A DNA stretch of 64,000 nucleotides from Dimorphilus gyrociliatus (Eukaryota > Annelida > Polychaeta > Dinophilidae): assembly GCA_904063045.1 (NCBI GenBank), contig CAJFCJ010000013.1, positions 602,156 to 666,155 on the forward strand, written 5' to 3'. This document shows, piece after piece, positions 59,663 through 64,000 of this stretch. The notes under the pieces were generated by a model, which did no database searches, was not told where the DNA came from, and saw nothing but the letters and a program-made list of their open reading frames with translations. A program made the position numbers and the translations under genes. The number at the start of each line of letters is the position of its first letter. Positions within the stretch are counted from its first letter, which is position 1.

Positions 59663-62283
59663 ATGTCGCAACAAACAACTTCTAGTGCTGGTAAATATGT
59701 TTTAATTTTTCCAATTATGTTTAAATGCAATGTATATAATAGGTATTTTGAATTTTTCTTTAAATCGTATAGTCTATGAAGTTAAATCCTTATTTTTTAT
59801 TAGCATTGGCAGTCAGCTGCCCAGTAATATTTCCTGATTGCAGTGATTTTGCATTTCCTATGCTATTTCGTGCTACCTTTAAAGCTTTATATTGTGTGTT
59901 TTTTTCAACAGATTTACAATATCTTCATCAACTTATTGTTGAAGATGAACTGGAAAAGTTATCGGAATTTCTGGAAACCTTGTCGAGCCTTAATATTATG
60001 TTCGACGAGGGATGCGAAACGGCTGCACACGTTGGCATGTCACCCCTGGGACTAGCGGCTGCTCTAAATAAAATCCAGATTGTTCAAATTTTACTTGATT
60101 ACGGGGCTGAGTACGATTTCCCATTCGCTCAACTCAAGACTACCGCCTTAATGACAGCAGCCTATCATGGTTACACCGACATAGTGAGAACTTTTTTAAG
60201 AGCTGGTAGTAATATTCACGCAGTTGATTTACAAGATAGCTCGGCTTTGGGGTATGCCTTGGGTGGATCTAGAAATTTCGAAGTTATACAAATGCTAATT
60301 AGAGAGGGTATTGATATTAATCAAAAAAATATGTTAGGGATGAACGCTCTATTACTAGTTTCTGGCTATGGAGATCCAACTCTCGTACAAATTTTACTCG
60401 ACTCTGGAGCAACTCCTGACGTAACCAACGACTTTGGACATTCCGCCTTACATCTTGCAGTAGCCGGTAAAAGAGATCAACTAAAGAAAGCGATGGTCTC
60501 TCATGGTGCGGATCACGTACAATTGGACGCCGCCTTTACGAAACGTAATCTAGATACCCTAATGGTTCAATGGGCTCGTTCAAATACTGAAAATCTAATA
60601 CGCGAAGAGAGCATTCACGGAAATGTCGATTTAATTGTGGAAGCGGCGAAATTGATTAGTGCTATTGGTGAACATGTCGATGATAATACACCGGCGGAAA
60701 ATGATCAACTAATGCTTCAGCGTCGTTTAGCGGCCGCCTGGAAATATAGGCAACAATTGTTAGAGGAAGCCAGGGAGAATTCAAAGTCGACGTCTATTGG
60801 AGCAATTTTAGCTTGTGGGGTCAGCAGAAATAAGAATAGTAATAAATCGTCCAAGTCAGCTCCGTTGGAACCTCCCGGTAACGCTGTACCTTTTGAAATG
60901 GAAAGTGAGGTTGTCGTTCATATAAATGATGCTTACGCCTCAATAGTTCGTCTATTGTTGGACGCCGGATGCCCGATAGACGGTATGGAAGAGACATTTG
61001 GCATGACTGCTCTAGATATGGCTGTTCTGCACGGCGATATACAAAGCGCAACACAGCTTACTGCTTCGGGAGCACAGCCATTGCATTTGGTTAGATCGTT
61101 AGCTTTAAATGATTTGTACTGTGTTCTCCAATCGCCATCGCCAAAGAAAGATGTAAAGCATTTACTATGTCATGACACTCATTTAGATATTAATATGCTC
61201 TTGACCAAGTTAAATGTTTCGTCGAAAACTGATAAACTAGATACGAGCTTTGCTTCCAGCATTCCTCCTGATAATACTGAAGCTGATGATGAAGGATTGA
61301 CAATTATCGCCGTGGCGGCGAGAAAAGGCTTTTTGGATGTGGTTCGCCTCTTTGTAAAATATGGCGCACGACTAGATATAGGTGCTAGAACGCCACTAGT
61401 TGAAGCTGTAATCGGAGGTCAGAAAAAGGTAGTCGAATACCTTTTGGATATTGGTGCCAATGTGGAACAAAGGACGGTCGCCTTAGAAGATGCTACTCCG
61501 TTGGCAGTAGCCGTTATGTATTTAAGACCGGTCATTGCTCAAACTTTAGTGAAGCATGGTGCAAAAGTAGACGCCGTTTTTGCGCAAGGAATGACACCGT
61601 TGTTGAAGGCATTTTCACTTAAAAATTCGAATGTTCTGGCCGTTCTAATGAAAGCTGATTTGAACAAATGTTTTCTGGATAAAAATGGCTGGGATGCGAG
61701 AATTGCGCAAATGTATCAGTCTAAGTATCGTGATACCGCTAACATAATGAGCATGGGGGCACAAGCTGTGGCTGATTTTGAGGCCAGAGCTGGTATATCT
61801 TGTTCACCGCCTCGAGGCCCATATGTTCAAATGGGCGACCAACTCTCAACATTCAGTCCAGAACGCGAGACACCAATTGGGGTAACTAGCCCAGCTAATC
61901 AGGAAAGTTCATTCGTTGCTAGTGTTATGCACGAGGTGAATTCCATCGATCGAATGAACATCTCCGAACGAATAAAGAGAGTAAATGGATCTGGAGAACA
62001 ACAAGACAAAAGCAGTACGGGTAAAGAGGACACAACACCCACCAACTCTTCTCCACCAAGAAACTCGCAAACTTCTCAGAGTAATGAATCAACACCGACA
62101 AGACCGGTTCCAAGACCAAGGCCAAGACCAACTCCAGTTCCAGCTCCGAGATCTACCCCATCGTCGAGTTCGTCGGAATTGAACAAGAGTGACGAAACAA
62201 AGAATAGGCCACCGTCGATTGACAAGAACAAGAATTTTCTAGCGGAAAAAAAGCTAAACAAAAGTCATGAAACTACTTTATAA
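59663..62283 (+). CDS. Ankyrin-repeat protein with proline/arginine-rich tail (unnamed)
   Basis: Exons 59663-59690 and 59912-62283, 799 aa. Seen: a short leader MSQQTTSSA, two blocks of ankyrin repeats (about residues 40-200 and 410-590) with GMSPLGLAAALNK, TALMTAAYHGYTDIVRTFL, NALLLVSGYGDPTLVQILLDSG, SALHLAVAGKRDQ, TIIAVAARKGFLDVVRLFVKYG and TPLVEAVIGGQKKVVEYLLDIG. A linker (about 215-310) contains a charged helix QRRLAAAWKYRQQLLEEAREN. The C-terminus is disordered, with RPVPRPRPRPTPVPAPR at about 723-740, a candidate SH3/WW ligand. The frame continues upstream through the 221-bp intron to an ATG at 59776 with a signal-like start, but the spliced model from 59663, just below a TATA box, is preferred. 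A scaffolding role is likely; no orthologue is named. Confidence 0.85.
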
Positions 62284-62581
62284 TAATAATATTGATAATT
62301 AAAAAAAAAAAACAGAAAAAGAATAGAAAAAAAAATTATAAAATAAAGTACGTTTCTCTTTTTTTTATTTTTTATTTCCTTTCTTTTGTCGCATGCTATT
62401 TCATTGTTGCTTTTTACTGTTTTTTTTTGTGAATATTTCGCGTCTTAAGTGTATATACACTATGTATATATATATTTCCTATTTTTCTCTCAAATAATGT
62501 TTCTTTACGACTATAAAAGATGCGAATTAAATCAAAAAAAACATAAAAACAAAAAATTATAATAACGTTTATTTGAGGTAT
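62284..62581. other. Convergent 3' intergenic region
   Basis: A-rich and TA-rich UTR-like sequence between the ankyrin gene and the TLC-domain gene. Nothing else seen. Confidence 0.6.
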
Positions 62582-63857
62582 TTATTTGTCCTTATCTTCC
62601 TCGAAACGACCTTTTACGAGGTAGTCTTTTCCAATTCTCATCATAATTAACAGCCAATAAACCTGCATATTATAAAAAAAAGACTCTTTTATAGATTCTA
62701 TATATATTTGTATTTGTTTGTTTGTTTGTTTGTTTGTTTGTTTTTTTTTGTAGAGTTTTATTTAAAAAATAATTACCTGAAAAAGGAGTAGTGATATACA
62801 ACCAAAGTTGCATATGTAGGGTATTTTTCGAACGGTTTCGTATAATGTAAAACCGGCATAGTTTGCGTAACGATGATAAATATAGAAGAATATTCCAACT
62901 CGAAATATTGCAAAGTTTGCAATTGTAAGTATACTAATGATCAAATACAGTTTAGTGTCTTTCTTACGAAGCTGTTAGGAGGTAGAAAAAAAAATATAGA
63001 CATATAAGGATTTCATTATATAAAATTATTAAAAGAGAAATTATTTTTAGAACCTTTTGTAAAATAGAGCGAAAGGCTATGAAAATCACCGGAACTTCAA
63101 ATAAGTAGAGACAGCCTACAAAGAAATCTCCTTTTCCATTTCTATACCACTACAAGTTTTACATCAATAATTTATAAGTCATGCTAAGAATAACTAGGGA
63201 AACGTATGTAAACAAATTGATTATGATAGGTATTACCAAAATAAATGGAAGGTATATTAGGGGGCAGATTAAATGATGTAGAGCCATCATTTTGTTCTTG
63301 AATAAGAATTTCTTTATTGCTTTTGATCGACTCAGAGTTTCATTTGATGGATCGGCGTACCAAAATGTTGAGTACATAGCGTAGATATCGTAATAGAAAT
63401 AGGGAAAGCAGAAAACTGCCCAGGACTGAGGTAGCCAATACCTGAGAAAGTGTATGATAACTCATGTATATACATCATTAAGAGTTATATAATTGTTAAT
63501 ACATGTTGTGATAAAATGGGTTAGTTACCTACGTGTCATTTATAATGTCTTGACTGATATTTTTCATAGTTAACAAACCAACGCAACAACTCATCAAAGC
63601 TTGCCAGGCGCCAACAAGCCTATAATAGAAAATCAGTTTACAAACTATTATGCTCTTACAATCTTCATTATCGCTCATTACCTTTCTGAAATTGAGCTGA
63701 CTTGAGCCTTGTTTAGACTTGAATACTTGGACAATGTTTGCGTAGAAAGAATATAGCAGGAGGAGAAAAAAAAAGCTCCACAAATCGGTTTTAAAAACTT
63801 ACTATACCATTCTAGTGATTCTTCATTGTTTATATTTTGCAAGCCGGACTGCGCCAT
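62582..63857 (-). CDS. TLCD3: TLC-domain protein, TLCD3 (FAM57)-like
   Basis: Six exons: 63682-63857, 63533-63619, 63204-63441, 63054-63149, 62777-62971, 62582-62662; 290 aa. TLC-domain proteins are multi-pass ER or plasma-membrane proteins of lipid and ceramide metabolism; FAM57B/TLCD3B has been linked to ceramide synthesis. Seen: N-terminal TM FLKPICGAFFFSSCYIL, LVGAWQALMSCCVGLL, SWAVFCFPYFYYDIYAMY, MMALHHLICPLIYLPF with the paired histidines of the TLC domain, GKGDFFVGCLYLFEVPVIF, and a final TM near YICNFGCISLLLFQVYWLL, ending in a Lys/Glu-rich tail. The ATG (63857) follows ACCATAGTAA and overlaps AAAATGGCGC. The donor after residue about 167 is ambiguous between 63204 and 63195, which changes three residues. 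Confidence 0.88.
62713..62740. repeat. (GTTT)n microsatellite
   Basis: About six perfect TTTG tetranucleotides followed by a T run, inside the last intron of the TLC-domain gene. Confidence 0.9.
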
Positions 63858-64000
63858 TTTACCATAGTAATTATGGCGACGCCAGGCGGAACAAGTTTTT
63901 CATCATTAACTTACAAGAAAATATTATCATCTATGCAAAACAATAGATTTTTACCAATATTCTAACAACTTTGCAGGGTATGGTAATAAAGATACTTGTC
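63858..64000. other. Upstream region of the TLC-domain gene
   Basis: Only 143 bp remain in the window. The likely core promoter includes ATGGCGACGCCAGGCG (63872-63887), GC-richer than its surroundings. Confidence 0.4.

Noticed and set aside
59776-59911. In-frame N-terminal extension of the ankyrin protein with a signal-peptide look
   Set aside because: The stretch ends in a polypyrimidine tract and CAG acceptor, and splicing from the ATG at 59663 below a TATA box keeps phase. The extension reads as translated intron.
1-64000. CRISPR array, rRNA, phage or bacterial operon features
   Set aside because: None seen; splice structure and gene content are animal nuclear throughout.

Overview
This is nuclear DNA of a compact-genome invertebrate animal. 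The window is AT-rich, most introns are only about 50-100 bp, there are no operons, and nearly every gene is a recognisable metazoan family: delta-catenin, SARM1, a SIRT3-type sirtuin, Rogdi, RP2, tetraspanin, PGAP6/TMEM8 and TLCD3. A small lophotrochozoan such as a miniaturised annelid would fit, but that species guess is inference only. Exon structures were built by hand from GT/AG sites, reading-frame phase and family alignment. Nearly all models close to a whole number of codons, which supports them.

Layout. 0.7-6.0 kb (+): delta-catenin/ARVCF. 6.9-9.3 kb (-): SARM1. 9.5-11.6 kb (-): SIRT3-like deacylase. 11.6-15.1 kb: regulatory or empty. 15.1-16.3 kb (+): small acidic orphan. 16.4-20.9 kb: gene-poor, with an unclassified dispersed-repeat fragment. 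20.9-34.1 kb: a large imperfect inverted duplication. Its arms (20.9-23.4 and 32.4-34.1 kb) each carry a copy of the same unknown two-exon gene with the same TATA box, the exons identical. The 9 kb between the arms holds Rogdi (+), an intronless secreted carotenoid-oxygenase gene nested antisense in a Rogdi intron, an intronless RING protein (-) and RP2 (-). 34.1-42.3 kb: gene desert with a second dispersed-repeat fragment in opposite orientation and a minisatellite. 42.3-43.4 kb (+): tetraspanin. 44.8-46.2 kb (+): tail-anchored repeat protein. 48.7-49.6 kb (+): acidic KEN-box protein with an E2F-like promoter. 50.1-54.1 kb (-): mosaic MAM/LDLa/SRCR serine protease. 54.7-57.5 kb (+): PGAP6/TMEM8. 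59.7-62.3 kb (+): ankyrin-repeat protein. 62.6-63.9 kb (-): TLCD3-like TLC-domain protein.

The genes do not form one pathway. Functional themes are cell junctions (delta-catenin), axon degeneration and NAD+ metabolism (SARM1 and sirtuin, adjacent and both NAD+-consuming), cilia and membrane traffic (RP2, Rogdi), and membrane or secreted proteins. The most unusual items are the inverted duplication with its exon-identical orphan pair, the secreted nested carotenoid oxygenase, the octapeptide array inside delta-catenin, and the protease whose activation site and specificity pocket both look chymotrypsin-like.
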